A stretch of DNA of 37,152 nucleotides from a virus. A model generated the notes under the pieces. It saw only the letters and a list, made by a program, of their open reading frames with translations. It was not told where the DNA came from and made no database searches. The stretch is taken from IMG/VR virus record IMGVR_UViG_3300050821_007105, positions 1-37,152 of that record; one strand, given 5' to 3'. Below, piece by piece: positions 27,686 to 36,917 of the stretch (positions within the stretch are counted from its first letter, which is position 1; the number at the start of each line of letters is the position of its first letter). The position numbers and the translations under genes are program-made.

Positions 27686-27873
27686 TTAGTCTTTCTGCTA
27701 GTCTCGAATTGAAACGGTGTGGTTATCTTGTCGTTGTGCTCGTAATGCTCTATTAGCAATGTTGCGCACATCCTGAAGTACGCCGACATACTCTCGAATT
27801 GATAGTGTTCGGCGGCTTTCCTGAACGGCTCTTTCTGCTGTTCAGGTATCCAAACGTTAGTTAATGATGGCAT
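27682..27873 (-). CDS. ribbon-helix-helix-like small protein
   Basis: 63 residues from the ATG at 27873 (MPSLTNVWIPEQQKEPFRKA); an in-frame ATG 27 bases upstream lacks support. A short strand (TNVWIPEQ), a helix (EPFRKAAEHYQ) and a second helix (SMSAYFRMCATLLIEHYEH) match the general plan of CopG-like DNA-binding proteins. As first gene of the minus-strand replication/recombination block it may be its regulator (inference). Confidence 0.55.
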   Translation of the reverse strand: MPSLTNVWIPEQQKEPFRKAAEHYQFESMSAYFRMCATLLIEHYEHNDKITTPFQFETSRKTK

Positions 27874-27939
27874 TACCCCACTTTGTACCACAGGGAGCAA
27901 CGTGGACGCAAGGGGAGTCTTGAAAAATCAGGAAATTTT

Positions 27940-29517
27940 CTAGCGGCCTTTCAGCTTTTGCGCGATTTGCTCGCGTCGAGCTGCTTCTTTGGCCGCGGCG
28001 TAATCGGCGCTGATATGCATCCCGGTGCCTCCGGTCAGGCCGATGGCTATTGCCTTTGGGTCAGTGCCCATGATGATCAGCGCTTTGATGATTGCCGTGG
28101 AGTCCGTGGCGCTAGCACCTTGGGTCCGAAGCTGGTCGTAAGCGTACCTGATCGGGCCTTGCAACGGGATCGGCCCGTGTGACAGCAGGTATTCCGGCCA
28201 GCCGTATGGCGGTTTGTTCTTCTGGATCTTCTCATGGATCCACGGCAACGGTCTGCCGAATAGGTCGTGTCCCTGAGCTGTCTCCATTCCGGCGCCGATA
28301 GCTGGGTTAGTCTTGTACAATCCATACTTGCCAAGCTCTTCAGCTACCTGCTCAAACTTGCTTTTGCCGTGCGAAAGTTTGCTGATATCCTTGCTGTTCC
28401 CAAAGGTCACCGCCAAGATTTTGCCCAAGGTCTTGATCTCGGAATGCATCCCCGGTATCGACCATTCCAATCCGCCGCCTTTGAAAGCGAGGAAATCGCT
28501 TTTGGTCGGGTCGGTGAAGTTAATCTTCTCTTTCTGGTTGGTCGCCTGAAGCAAGCCTTGGTTCACTGCTAGCAGACCGAGGCCGCTGCCAAGGTATTGC
28601 ATCCCGCCGCTTAACCGGGTCCATGCCGCGGCTTTCTCGCCGGGGCTGGCATTCTTCCAGTCGCCAAAGGTCTTCACTGTCTTGACCGGATCCGAAAATA
28701 TCCGGTTCAGCTTGCTCTGTGTTAGCTTAGGCCCGAATAGCACGTTGCCGCCGAGATTACTGATCGGGCCTTTGGCAGATCCGGTAGCGTGGTTGGCCCA
28801 TTCGGCCATGTTTTTTCCGATCTCAAGCACCTGAGGCTCGCTCATCCCCGGCTTGATGTATTTCTCCATTTCATGGTTCCACAACTCAAACCGCATGGTG
28901 GTCAGGATCGACCATGCCCGTTCGCTGGGACTGCCTTTGGCGGTGCGGTTGACCAGATCTGTCCGGTGCGCCCGTTCGCCCACGTCAAGCCCGCTTCGCA
29001 GCGCAGTGTCGAAGAGCGGTTGCCGTTTCATGGTGTCCAGTAGCCGTTCGGTAGCCGCTTTGGACCATGACTTGGTGTAGGTGTTCATCAGACCGCGGAA
29101 GAACACGCCCCAGCTAGCAGGACGCAGCGCCAGATCGCCGCCGTGGGTCACCGGGAAGACAATGCTATGGCCGAAGACCGCGGCAGATCTGGGAGCGTCC
29201 CAAACTCTTTTGATTCCCTTCATTACCGGGTGCATATCCCGCTGCCCGGCAGCGTCCTTGGCTGTCAGAACAGTTTGGCGCCGGTTGTATTGCGCTTTCC
29301 ATGCGGCGTTGGACAGTTGCCGGAACGGCGTCTTGCGACCGCTCAGGATATCATTGATCCATTCCGGCTTGGCTTGTCCGGCAAAGAAATGCTGGTTGAT
29401 CGCATCATGGATCTTATCGAACGGCAAACCATGATCGATGCCGTTAGCTTTCGCCCATTTCCAGATGGCTATCCTCTCATCGTCGGTGACCGGAATTGGA
29501 CCTGAGTAGCATGGCAT
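27940..29517 (-). CDS. putative internal virion or ejection protein
   Basis: 525 residues, last gene of the right-hand virion block. Largely helical with hydrophobic patches (GGMQYLGSGLGLLAVNQGLL; AIIKALIIMGTDPKAIAIGL) and many basic residues. No enzyme motif is visible. Its place next to the 1307-residue lytic-domain protein and glycine-zipper proteins suggests a protein ejected with the DNA. The stop TAG lies in CGCTAGAAA, a near match to the GCTAGC palindrome. Confidence 0.55.
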   Translation of the reverse strand: MPCYSGPIPVTDDERIAIWKWAKANGIDHGLPFDKIHDAINQHFFAGQAKPEWINDILSGRKTPFRQLSNAAWKAQYNRRQTVLTAKDAAGQRDMHPVMKGIKRVWDAPRSAAVFGHSIVFPVTHGGDLALRPASWGVFFRGLMNTYTKSWSKAATERLLDTMKRQPLFDTALRSGLDVGERAHRTDLVNRTAKGSPSERAWSILTTMRFELWNHEMEKYIKPGMSEPQVLEIGKNMAEWANHATGSAKGPISNLGGNVLFGPKLTQSKLNRIFSDPVKTVKTFGDWKNASPGEKAAAWTRLSGGMQYLGSGLGLLAVNQGLLQATNQKEKINFTDPTKSDFLAFKGGGLEWSIPGMHSEIKTLGKILAVTFGNSKDISKLSHGKSKFEQVAEELGKYGLYKTNPAIGAGMETAQGHDLFGRPLPWIHEKIQKNKPPYGWPEYLLSHGPIPLQGPIRYAYDQLRTQGASATDSTAIIKALIIMGTDPKAIAIGLTGGTGMHISADYAAAKEAARREQIAQKLKGR

Positions 29518-29521
29518 AAAG

Positions 29522-32500
29522 CTAGACCGGACAAGGCTCGACCTTCATCCGTTTCATGATGTTCTCGCGGACCTGATCTGCTGTCGGCAAAAGGCGCCGG
29601 GCACTTTGCCGCTCGATCTCAGCCGAGAGATTATTCAATGCCGCCGTCTCAGCCGCGGAAGAATCCCGGACCTGTTTAGCGACCTTGCGCAACATCGGTT
29701 CTGCGCTAGCAGGAGGCGGCTTGCCGACATCGCGCAAGTAGGCGTCACGCAATCCGTTGAAGGTGGATAAATCGACCGGGATTTCGCCCTGTAAAGTCAT
29801 GCCTTGAGCGTGCCAGTCGTTCTTCAGTTTGGCTACGGGCCCGTTGTGGAAATCGGTGAGATCATTGAAGGCATCGTTAGCCGCGGTCTTGAGCTGAACG
29901 TTTTTCGGGTCGGCTTCCGATGCTAGCGAAGCTTGCTGAGATCGCTGGCTTAACCGGGCTTCTTCGGCCCGGATCGCTGATGCTTGCGCGACCGGATCGC
30001 CGCCGCGATTGCTCATCACGTCGCTGACATGCTGGTTGATCTGTTCCGGACCCATCTTCATCCCTCGAGCTATCATCTGTTCCTTGGTCACGCCGGTTCC
30101 CGGTTCGACCGGCCCCAGATCGCCGCTGGCCATCCGTTCCGAAGTGAACCTGTTAGCAATCTTCGATACCCATGGCTCGGATTCGCCCGCCGCTGCCGTG
30201 CTAGCCCCGTTGGTGCCCAAGGAACCTTCCTTGTGCAGTGCCCCGGCCACGTTTGAATTCTCGATCTCGGTCTGCTGCGCTTGTGTCGCCTGTGCTTTGG
30301 CGATCTCGGCTTGCTGCATCTCGGCGCTGTCGAGAAAGACGCCGCGCTGATTGAAATCGGTCGGCGGCTGAAGTTGCTCGGCGGCTTCCTGTACCTGTTC
30401 AGGGGTGCCGGACGGCAATGTTCTGGTGGCTTCTGCTAGCTCCGATGGCGTAAACGAAGTTCGTTCAGTGCCTCTGGAGACAATCGGATCGGGCTTGTAC
30501 CACGGATAAGTGGTGGTGTCGCGCACGTCAGGCCCGGTAATATCCGCTCCGGTGACCGGCGTTTTGACTGGCAGCGGAGGCGGTCGGACTTCCGGCGCGG
30601 CTTCCGGTGCGGCTTCCGGTACAGGCGCCCTTAGTTCGCCAATGCCGTGAAGACCGCCAACGACACCACCTTGAATCGCTCCTGCCAACGCTGCTTGTCC
30701 CAGATCCTCTCCTGCCGGGCGTCCTTCAGCGACGTTGGTTGCCGCGGTCGTTCCCACGTTGATGCCCATGTTGGATAGCGCACCTATTCCAACCTGTGCT
30801 AAGGCCCGGCGCCACGGACTTGCGACCGCTTTCAGTAAAGCTCCGGCGCCATGCGTCATCAGGCCCGCGGCCACGGTGTTCCCGGCAACCTGTGCTAGCG
30901 CTGACATGGCCGATTTATCGTCGAGTGTCGCCTCGTCCCAGTCGGGATGTTCCTTGGCCATCCGCGCCCGCGTCTGTTCGGCGGCTTGCGCTGCGCCGAT
31001 AATCGGGATGCCGTAATAGGCCATCAACTGTTCGGGCACTCCTCCCAGACTGGCGATAGCTTCTCCGGCGCTGCCTTTCAGCCGTGGATCCGTGGTTCCG
31101 GCTTGTTCGGCAAACGCTCTGGCGTCCGCTAGCTTCTTGGCTTCTGCCGCTTGAAATCCGGGGTCGGCCAGATGGTCAATGGCTGTTAGCACGGCCATCG
31201 GATCGTTGCCTCGTTGTCCTGCCTGAGGCGCAGGAAGTTGCGAAGCGATGAACGGTCCCTGCTGTTCGCGCGGCAATGCGTGGACTTTGGCAAGGAACGC
31301 TTGCTTGTCGGCGTCACTGGCGCCCGGCATCACGTTATCGAAGAAAGCGTTGACCTGTTCTTTGTCCGGCGATTGCTGGGCGAAGACCGGCGCTAGCTGG
31401 GCGAAGCTGCCGGTAAGCTGGTGCCAGCCTTCCGCCCCGATATCCATAACGCTGGAATCTTCCTGCGATTTCTTCCATGCCACGTCCGGCGTCATGTCCG
31501 GAAACCGGCGCTGCATCTCCTGCGTAATCGTGTTCTGCAAGCTCTTCTTGAAGCTAGCAACCACCTGAGGATTCATGCCTTTGGGTGGATCGGTATCCAG
31601 TTGCTTGTAGAACTGGATCAGGTTGCCAGACTGCTGAAGGCTGTCCTGCAACTTCTGGGTGTCGGCAGTGGCTTGTGTGGTTTCCGCCGGAGACGGCGGC
31701 GTGGCGCCCACGGCAGATTCGGGAACCAGTTCGAACTGTCTGCCGCCCCTGCTAGCTGGACCAGTTCCGGGTGTTGCTGCCGGTTTAGGACGGGTATCGG
31801 CGCCGGTCATTAATTGCCGCTGCTCGGCAATAAATGCCTGTGGATCCTTCTCCACATCCGGCCCGGCGTTCGGGATGATCTTGAATCCGTAAGTCTGCTC
31901 GCCGGTATTGCCCAGAAGCCCGTGCAATTTCTGGGTGAAATCCGCTGCTACCCCGCGCTGGGGCGAGGTGTCGCCCGGACCCAGATCGACGATAGGAACC
32001 AGCATGTGCCGCCCGTCCTGCGTCATCACATCGACACGCGCTTGCCGCCACGCTGCCGGGTTAGCACCGATCTGCTGGCGCAACGCCTGTTCCGGGACCG
32101 CAATGCCAACCAGATCGGGATCATTGGTGCTGATGGTGCCCAGCCGCGGAGCTCCGACTCCCGGATCGCCTTTATCCTTGTACCCGAAAGTGGTGGCTTT
32201 GCCGGTGACATACCCTTGGTCGCGGCCGGCTGTGCTAGCATCACCTGGCGCGCTAGCAGGACCACCAACGCCGCCCCATTCGAAGTGTCCGAGATCGCCA
32301 AACCGTTCGCCGCCGTAGATGTGCCATTTCTGTTCAGCCGCTTGCAATGCGCCGGGATTTTGCTGGATCCATTTCTGGAAAGCCAGTGAAACCACGTCGC
32401 GCCCTTCCTGACTGACATCGATGGCGCCTCCATAAGCGTGTTGCGATAAGGTGTTGGTCCCGGCAATCACCCGGTTGTTCCAGCCTCCGGCGGAAGTGAT

Positions 32501-33445
32501 CGGGGCGCCTTGATCTGCTAGCTCGCTCAAAAAGCCTTGAAAATAGGGAGCCGCATACTGGTGAACCTTCCACTTCTGGTCACCGACACTCACCGTTGTC
32601 AGGCGTGCGTCGTTGCTGTCAACGATAGGCGCTGACCCGGCTTTACTGAGAAAGTTAGCAACGCCGGTCGGATCAGCTTGAGGTGTGAGATCAGGTTTAG
32701 GGCTTGGTGTCGGCGCCGGACCGGGCACTGGTGGCGCCGGAGCTGCCCCGCGCACTGGCATCCCGAAGACCGTGGCTGGCAAAGAGGGAGTGGAGGGGGG
32801 AGCTGAAATTTCTGGAATTTTTTGTGGAGCAGATGCGACTTGATCGGCAGCAGTAACCGGCTGGGCTTTTTCGACCTGTGCTAGCTGGTCCGGTGCGGGC
32901 TGAACCTGCTTGGCCGGGTGCCAAGGCAGACCCACCAGTTCGCCGCGCTCGACCTGATCCAGTTTGTCTGGTGCTGGCTGGCCCGGTGCCGCTGTTCCTT
33001 GGACCGTCGTTTGAGGCAGAGTAACATCACCCGGTTTGAACGCTTCCTTGTCTGCTGGTGTCGCCAGTTCGGCGTGCGGGACTTTCTGATCTTGATCTTG
33101 GACATATCGCGTGCCGGTTTCAGGATCGGTCTGGATGTCTGCCGGTTGCGTCGGGGATTCAGGGGTCGGGGTCGGAACGACCAGCGGTGTAGCCGGTGCT
33201 GGCGTCGGTGCTGCTGGTGCGGGTTTCGGTGCTGCTGCTGCCTCAGGAATGAGTTCGTATTCCTGCCCTTTCTTTTTCCCGATGTCGATGGGCGCGGGCG
33301 CGGGCGTAGGGGTAGCGTCCGGCTGATCGCTGCTAGCGTCCGTGGTGTCGGCAGGTGCATTGATGGCGTCAGAGAGATCGGGAGAACCGGCCAGCGCATC
33401 CGCGGCCATTCTCTTCCTCAACTCCTCGGCCAGATCCACCGCCAT
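29522..33445 (-). CDS. large virion protein with M15 peptidase-like and double-psi barrel-like domains
   Basis: 1307 residues. A short helical N terminus leads into about 270 residues of P/A/T/Q-rich linker containing duplicated PAPD-L-QVE and EYELIPEAA motifs. Near residue 335-390 SQHAYGGAIDVS, then KWHIYGG and LGHFEWGG fit an intact M15-type zinc peptidase (H, D, H). Near 415-530, GKATTFGYKDKG, VPIVDLGPG and GVAADFTQKL suit an RlpA-like double-psi beta-barrel. The second half is helical, with hydrophobic Ala/Gly segments around residues 860-950. The protein would open the peptidoglycan for genome entry. Confidence 0.7.
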   Translation of the reverse strand: MAVDLAEELRKRMAADALAGSPDLSDAINAPADTTDASSDQPDATPTPAPAPIDIGKKKGQEYELIPEAAAAPKPAPAAPTPAPATPLVVPTPTPESPTQPADIQTDPETGTRYVQDQDQKVPHAELATPADKEAFKPGDVTLPQTTVQGTAAPGQPAPDKLDQVERGELVGLPWHPAKQVQPAPDQLAQVEKAQPVTAADQVASAPQKIPEISAPPSTPSLPATVFGMPVRGAAPAPPVPGPAPTPSPKPDLTPQADPTGVANFLSKAGSAPIVDSNDARLTTVSVGDQKWKVHQYAAPYFQGFLSELADQGAPITSAGGWNNRVIAGTNTLSQHAYGGAIDVSQEGRDVVSLAFQKWIQQNPGALQAAEQKWHIYGGERFGDLGHFEWGGVGGPASAPGDASTAGRDQGYVTGKATTFGYKDKGDPGVGAPRLGTISTNDPDLVGIAVPEQALRQQIGANPAAWRQARVDVMTQDGRHMLVPIVDLGPGDTSPQRGVAADFTQKLHGLLGNTGEQTYGFKIIPNAGPDVEKDPQAFIAEQRQLMTGADTRPKPAATPGTGPASRGGRQFELVPESAVGATPPSPAETTQATADTQKLQDSLQQSGNLIQFYKQLDTDPPKGMNPQVVASFKKSLQNTITQEMQRRFPDMTPDVAWKKSQEDSSVMDIGAEGWHQLTGSFAQLAPVFAQQSPDKEQVNAFFDNVMPGASDADKQAFLAKVHALPREQQGPFIASQLPAPQAGQRGNDPMAVLTAIDHLADPGFQAAEAKKLADARAFAEQAGTTDPRLKGSAGEAIASLGGVPEQLMAYYGIPIIGAAQAAEQTRARMAKEHPDWDEATLDDKSAMSALAQVAGNTVAAGLMTHGAGALLKAVASPWRRALAQVGIGALSNMGINVGTTAATNVAEGRPAGEDLGQAALAGAIQGGVVGGLHGIGELRAPVPEAAPEAAPEVRPPPLPVKTPVTGADITGPDVRDTTTYPWYKPDPIVSRGTERTSFTPSELAEATRTLPSGTPEQVQEAAEQLQPPTDFNQRGVFLDSAEMQQAEIAKAQATQAQQTEIENSNVAGALHKEGSLGTNGASTAAAGESEPWVSKIANRFTSERMASGDLGPVEPGTGVTKEQMIARGMKMGPEQINQHVSDVMSNRGGDPVAQASAIRAEEARLSQRSQQASLASEADPKNVQLKTAANDAFNDLTDFHNGPVAKLKNDWHAQGMTLQGEIPVDLSTFNGLRDAYLRDVGKPPPASAEPMLRKVAKQVRDSSAAETAALNNLSAEIERQSARRLLPTADQVRENIMKRMKVEPCPV

Positions 33446-33446
33446 G

Positions 33447-34442
33447 CTAAGAGCCTTTCACGCCGATCATGTACTTTTGCTTGGTCACCGGGTCGACCAC
33501 CCATGTTCCCTGAGGCAACGACCTGACTTGCAGCTTGGAGGTCATCGGCAACGGGTTATCCTGTGTGCCTTGCCCGCCCAGATCCGGCTGGTACGGTATC
33601 CCGGCTTTGCGTTTGTATGCATTTACACGCTGCGTAAAGAGGTCACCTTCGGCCTTGGGAATAGTCAGCTCAGGCGGCGGTGGCAGCGGATTGCCGTTAG
33701 CATCGGTGCCGCCGGATCCTTTGCCGGGTACGATATAGTTCCCGTTAGCATCGACTTGCGCGTTGTTGGCGAACTTATGGAAGGTGCCGTTACCATGCAA
33801 CGCCTCGAAGTCAGTCTTGATCTGGGTCGCGTCATCAGTGCTCTCGTCGTTCTCAACATCGCCTGAACCGGCCACGTACTTCTGTGGTTTAGCAGCAGCA
33901 GTTTTACCGCCTGAGGCCGGAGGAGCATTGATGCCGCCGCCGCCCGGTTGATTCCACAGGCTGTTTCCACTGACCTGAACACCTTGCGGTGCTGGCGTGG
34001 CTGGCTTGGCGTAGATGCCGGTGTTGGAATTCGATGCTAGCTGGTCGGCGTACTTGGCTTGCTGGATCTGGTTGGCCAACTGATCTTTCTGGAACTGCTG
34101 CTGAAGCTTCATCCCGGCCACGCCGCCGGTAAACGGCGTTGGATCCTGTGTGCCGCTAGGATCGTTAGCTGCCGTGGGATTCAGGTTGTCGCTGCCGTCC
34201 GGCAATGGGTCCGGGTCCGGATCTGCCGCTGCTTGCGCGTTAGCAGCATTGGTTGATTGCTGGTTCATCAAGGCGTTGGCCGCGGCGTCTTGCCGACTGG
34301 ATTGGATCGCGCTTCCCACGCTGCCGAGCACTTTTCCTATGGCTTGCCCGACCTGCATTCCGCGGGTCACGTCGTTGATTGAGTCCGACCGGCGTCTCGG
34401 CGTGACCAGATGAAAGAAATTGGATCCTCCAGATGAAGCCAT
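33447..34442 (-). CDS. hypothetical virion protein
   Basis: 331 residues, glutamine-, asparagine- and proline-rich. A helical N terminus (VTRGMQVGQAIGKVLGSVGS) with glycine spacing is followed by long low-complexity segments (DPDPDPLPDGSDNLNP; NQPGGGGINAPPASGGK). Near the C terminus RVNAYKRKAGIPYQPDLGGQ and TWVVDPVTKQKYMIGVKGS look folded. It lies in the ejection block and ends one base before the 1307-residue gene. Function unknown. Confidence 0.55.
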   Translation of the reverse strand: MASSGGSNFFHLVTPRRRSDSINDVTRGMQVGQAIGKVLGSVGSAIQSSRQDAAANALMNQQSTNAANAQAAADPDPDPLPDGSDNLNPTAANDPSGTQDPTPFTGGVAGMKLQQQFQKDQLANQIQQAKYADQLASNSNTGIYAKPATPAPQGVQVSGNSLWNQPGGGGINAPPASGGKTAAAKPQKYVAGSGDVENDESTDDATQIKTDFEALHGNGTFHKFANNAQVDANGNYIVPGKGSGGTDANGNPLPPPPELTIPKAEGDLFTQRVNAYKRKAGIPYQPDLGGQGTQDNPLPMTSKLQVRSLPQGTWVVDPVTKQKYMIGVKGS

Positions 34443-34443
34443 A

Positions 34444-34632
34444 TTAAGGGGGTGTGAGGTAGCTCTTCAGCGGTTTGGTGATGTTGTTGATCGTCCCTCT
34501 TTTCAGAGGTTGAACCACCGGCTTGGTCGCAAACTGTTTCAAGGTTTGCTGCGGTGTTAGCACCGGAGGCGGAACGATCTTGGCCGGTTTAACTTTCGGA
34601 ATGACGAACGGTTTTGCAGGTTTGATTGGCAT
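34444..34632 (-). CDS. small proline/lysine-rich protein
   Basis: 62 residues, starting MPIKPAKPFVIPKVKPAKIV, nearly all proline, lysine, valine and threonine. AGGA four bases before the ATG is a fair ribosome site. It may wrap around or link structural proteins, or bind DNA. No family recognised. Confidence 0.5.
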   Translation of the reverse strand: MPIKPAKPFVIPKVKPAKIVPPPVLTPQQTLKQFATKPVVQPLKRGTINNITKPLKSYLTPP

Positions 34633-34638
34633 AACGTC

Positions 34639-34803
34639 CTAGAGATAACTCTTTTTCTTTTTCGGGTTTCTCGCGAAGTCCTCGAGCTGTTTCTCGCTCA
34701 TCTGGCTCGCGACCTTTTTAGCCTCAGGGAAGGTCTTGGCGCCACGTTTCGCTGCTAAGGCAGCGCCCATTAACCGCCTCTGGCTCTGTGATTTGCTTGG
34801 CAT
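34639..34803 (-). CDS. DUF3008-like small protein
   Basis: 54 residues: MPSKSQSQRRLMGAALAAKR then GAKTFPEAKKVASQMSEKQL and a lysine-rich end. The SKSQ-QRR-MG-A---K-G----P-A-KVA--M---QL-DFA pattern is a well-known tiny phage protein family (DUF3008-like) of unknown function, commonly found among structural genes. It starts 26 bases after the stop of the glycine-zipper protein gene. Confidence 0.65.
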   Translation of the reverse strand: MPSKSQSQRRLMGAALAAKRGAKTFPEAKKVASQMSEKQLEDFARNPKKKKSYL

Positions 34804-34828
34804 GATTGGCTTTTATGCAGGTTTTTAT

Positions 34829-36379
34829 TCAGGAATAATATCCGCCCAGACCTCCGGCGATAGCGCCGACTGCACCGCCGATCACCGTGCCGACACCGGG
34901 ATAAGCTGCGGTCCCTGCCGTCGCCCCGCTAGCAGCGCCGGAGAGCGCACCGCTAGCTGCGCTGACCGCCTGATTCTTGGTCGATCCGGCAGCTCCCCCT
35001 CCATAGGCGTTGTTCAGGGAGTTGAAATAGTTCTGGGATTGGGCGCCGATATCGAGTCCGTACTGTGGCGCTTGCTGAGAGGTGCCCAGCGTCCCGGTGC
35101 CAAGGCTGGCTGGATTATAGACCGGGCCTCCTTGCGCGGCGTTAGCAGCAGTCGCTTCTGCATTGCTCAGGTAGGATGCGCCTTGCTGGTACGGCGTCTG
35201 GCCGGAACTCAGGTACGAAAGAGCGCTCTGCTGGGCGTTGGCTTTGTTCTGCTGGCCTTGCTGGTAGAGCTGCATTGCGGTGTCGCCAAGGCCGAGTCCG
35301 GCGCCGAGATAAGATTGTTGACCTTGCAATGCCGCTTGCAACTGCTGCTGGCGTTGCAGTTGAAGAGCTTGCCCGGCTTGGCCGGTGGTCATCGCTTCGA
35401 CCGCGGCTTGGCCGCTGCCGTACAGGTTGCCGCGATCCGCTTGCGCTTTGCGGGCTTGCTGTTCAACCTGCATCTGGGTAACCGGATCGAGCTGCGAACC
35501 TAAAGCGTTCTGGGCTTGCATCTGCGACAGATACGAATCCATCGAGGTCGCCAGCCCCTGCCGCTCGGCATATTCGGTCGGGTCAACCTGTTTGAAAGTG
35601 TCGAGATAGCTCTGGTACTGAGCTGCGGTCGGGTTAGCCGCTTGGGTAGGGTCGGTATAGCTGCTAGCAAGCTGGTTCCGGAGCGCTTCGCTGACCGGAT
35701 CGGTCTGGGCTTGCTGCTGCAAGGCCCGTTGCTCCGGCGTCAACGCGGCTTGCGCCACTCCGGCTTTCACCTCGTCCGGGTGCTGCGCTTCGTACATCGC
35801 CACTGCCGTGGCTGGATCGACGTTGGCGCCAAACCCTTGCTGGTTCGCCCAGTTGATGGCGTTCTGGGTGGAAACACCGCTAGCGCCGAAGTTCGGGTTC
35901 TGGGTCGTAAAATACGACATCGCCGTGTTGTCATCCGGAGCGGCGGATCCGTGAGTCGCCAAGTAATAGTACTGGGCTTGTTGCGGCGTGACCGTTGCTT
36001 GGCCCGTCGATGATGACATGATTGAAGATGACGGATTTGCAAAAGGGTCAGTTGCTGCCATAGGTGCGCTTTGGGTGGTGGGTGCTGCCCCGGTGAGATA
36101 GCTCTGCGAATTGTCGATGGTGCCGGTTTGGGGAGCGGTCGATCCGCCTTGCTGGCCCGGCGGCGTGATGCTCATTCCGGCCATGATCCCGTTGTCGATC
36201 CAAGACCGGATCGTTCCGGCGTTGGCCGATGCTCCGGTGGGAACGATCTGCTGATCGCCGTTGGAATCGTAGAAAGCTTTCCCTTGGTTCTGGGCGAGCC
36301 AATTCGTCAACTGAGTATCACTCATGCCGGAGTCCGGCACGCTGCTGGCAAGAGTGATTTGCTGATTGGCGGTAGCCAT
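34829..36379 (-). CDS. glutamine-rich ejection-type protein with glycine zipper
   Basis: 516 residues. Residues 1-100 are a folded-looking domain (SDTQLTNWLAQNQGKAFYDS, GTIRSWIDNGIMAGM). The middle is Q/A-rich and helical, including ALQLQRQQQLQAALQGQQSY. The C terminus (AASGALSGAASGATAG then GVGTVIGGAVGAIAGGLGGY) is a glycine zipper that can insert in membranes. This layout is known from podovirus DNA-transfer and internal virion proteins. It likely helps form the channel for genome entry. Confidence 0.65.
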   Translation of the reverse strand: MATANQQITLASSVPDSGMSDTQLTNWLAQNQGKAFYDSNGDQQIVPTGASANAGTIRSWIDNGIMAGMSITPPGQQGGSTAPQTGTIDNSQSYLTGAAPTTQSAPMAATDPFANPSSSIMSSSTGQATVTPQQAQYYYLATHGSAAPDDNTAMSYFTTQNPNFGASGVSTQNAINWANQQGFGANVDPATAVAMYEAQHPDEVKAGVAQAALTPEQRALQQQAQTDPVSEALRNQLASSYTDPTQAANPTAAQYQSYLDTFKQVDPTEYAERQGLATSMDSYLSQMQAQNALGSQLDPVTQMQVEQQARKAQADRGNLYGSGQAAVEAMTTGQAGQALQLQRQQQLQAALQGQQSYLGAGLGLGDTAMQLYQQGQQNKANAQQSALSYLSSGQTPYQQGASYLSNAEATAANAAQGGPVYNPASLGTGTLGTSQQAPQYGLDIGAQSQNYFNSLNNAYGGGAAGSTKNQAVSAASGALSGAASGATAGTAAYPGVGTVIGGAVGAIAGGLGGYYS

Positions 36380-36380
36380 T

Positions 36381-36917
36381 TTACTGGGTCAAATAGCTGG
36401 TCGGAATCGCGTAAGGAAGGCCGGTCATGGCGCTAGCATCGGACGGGTGCAGGACCGGCTGGGTGCCGGATTTGTTGACTGCGCCAACCGAAAGCATCCC
36501 GGAAAGCGATTGCGCGTTGCGTGCTAGCGCTACCGGGTCCGGCAGATCCTGTGATCCGGGCACGGCATAAGTATTGGACGGCGTGTTGTAGGCGAAAGCG
36601 GTCGGGTTGACGCCGTAGAGCTTGCCTAGCCGCGCGTTAGCAGCATTCATCCGCATCTGCCTCTGGGCATAAGCTTGCGGGTCAACGCTGCTCTGGATAT
36701 CCATCTGCTGCTGGGCGCCTTGCTTGGCCGCACGGCCCGCTAGCGCTTGCTGGGCTTGCATTGCTGCCGGTCCCAGCGAGATGGTGTTGATCAGGTTGCC
36801 GTACTGGTCGACTGGCTGATTGGCGACGGACATCATTTCGCCAGCGGCAGCGGTGCCCATGGCGGCTTGGGCGGCTTCGCCCGGGTGAACTACATCAGGC
36901 GTTTTCTGTGATCCCAT
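36381..36917 (-). CDS. hypothetical virion protein
   Basis: 178 residues. The central part is Q/A-rich and helical (AAMQAQQALAGRAAKQGAQQ then QMDIQSSVDPQAYAQRQ), like the neighbour downstream, and the C terminus is loop-rich (SDASAMTGLPYAIPTSYLTQ). It ends one base before the glycine-zipper protein gene and overlaps the gene upstream by 23 bases. An ejection or head-tail role is inferred from context. Confidence 0.55.
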   Translation of the reverse strand: MGSQKTPDVVHPGEAAQAAMGTAAAGEMMSVANQPVDQYGNLINTISLGPAAMQAQQALAGRAAKQGAQQQMDIQSSVDPQAYAQRQMRMNAANARLGKLYGVNPTAFAYNTPSNTYAVPGSQDLPDPVALARNAQSLSGMLSVGAVNKSGTQPVLHPSDASAMTGLPYAIPTSYLTQ

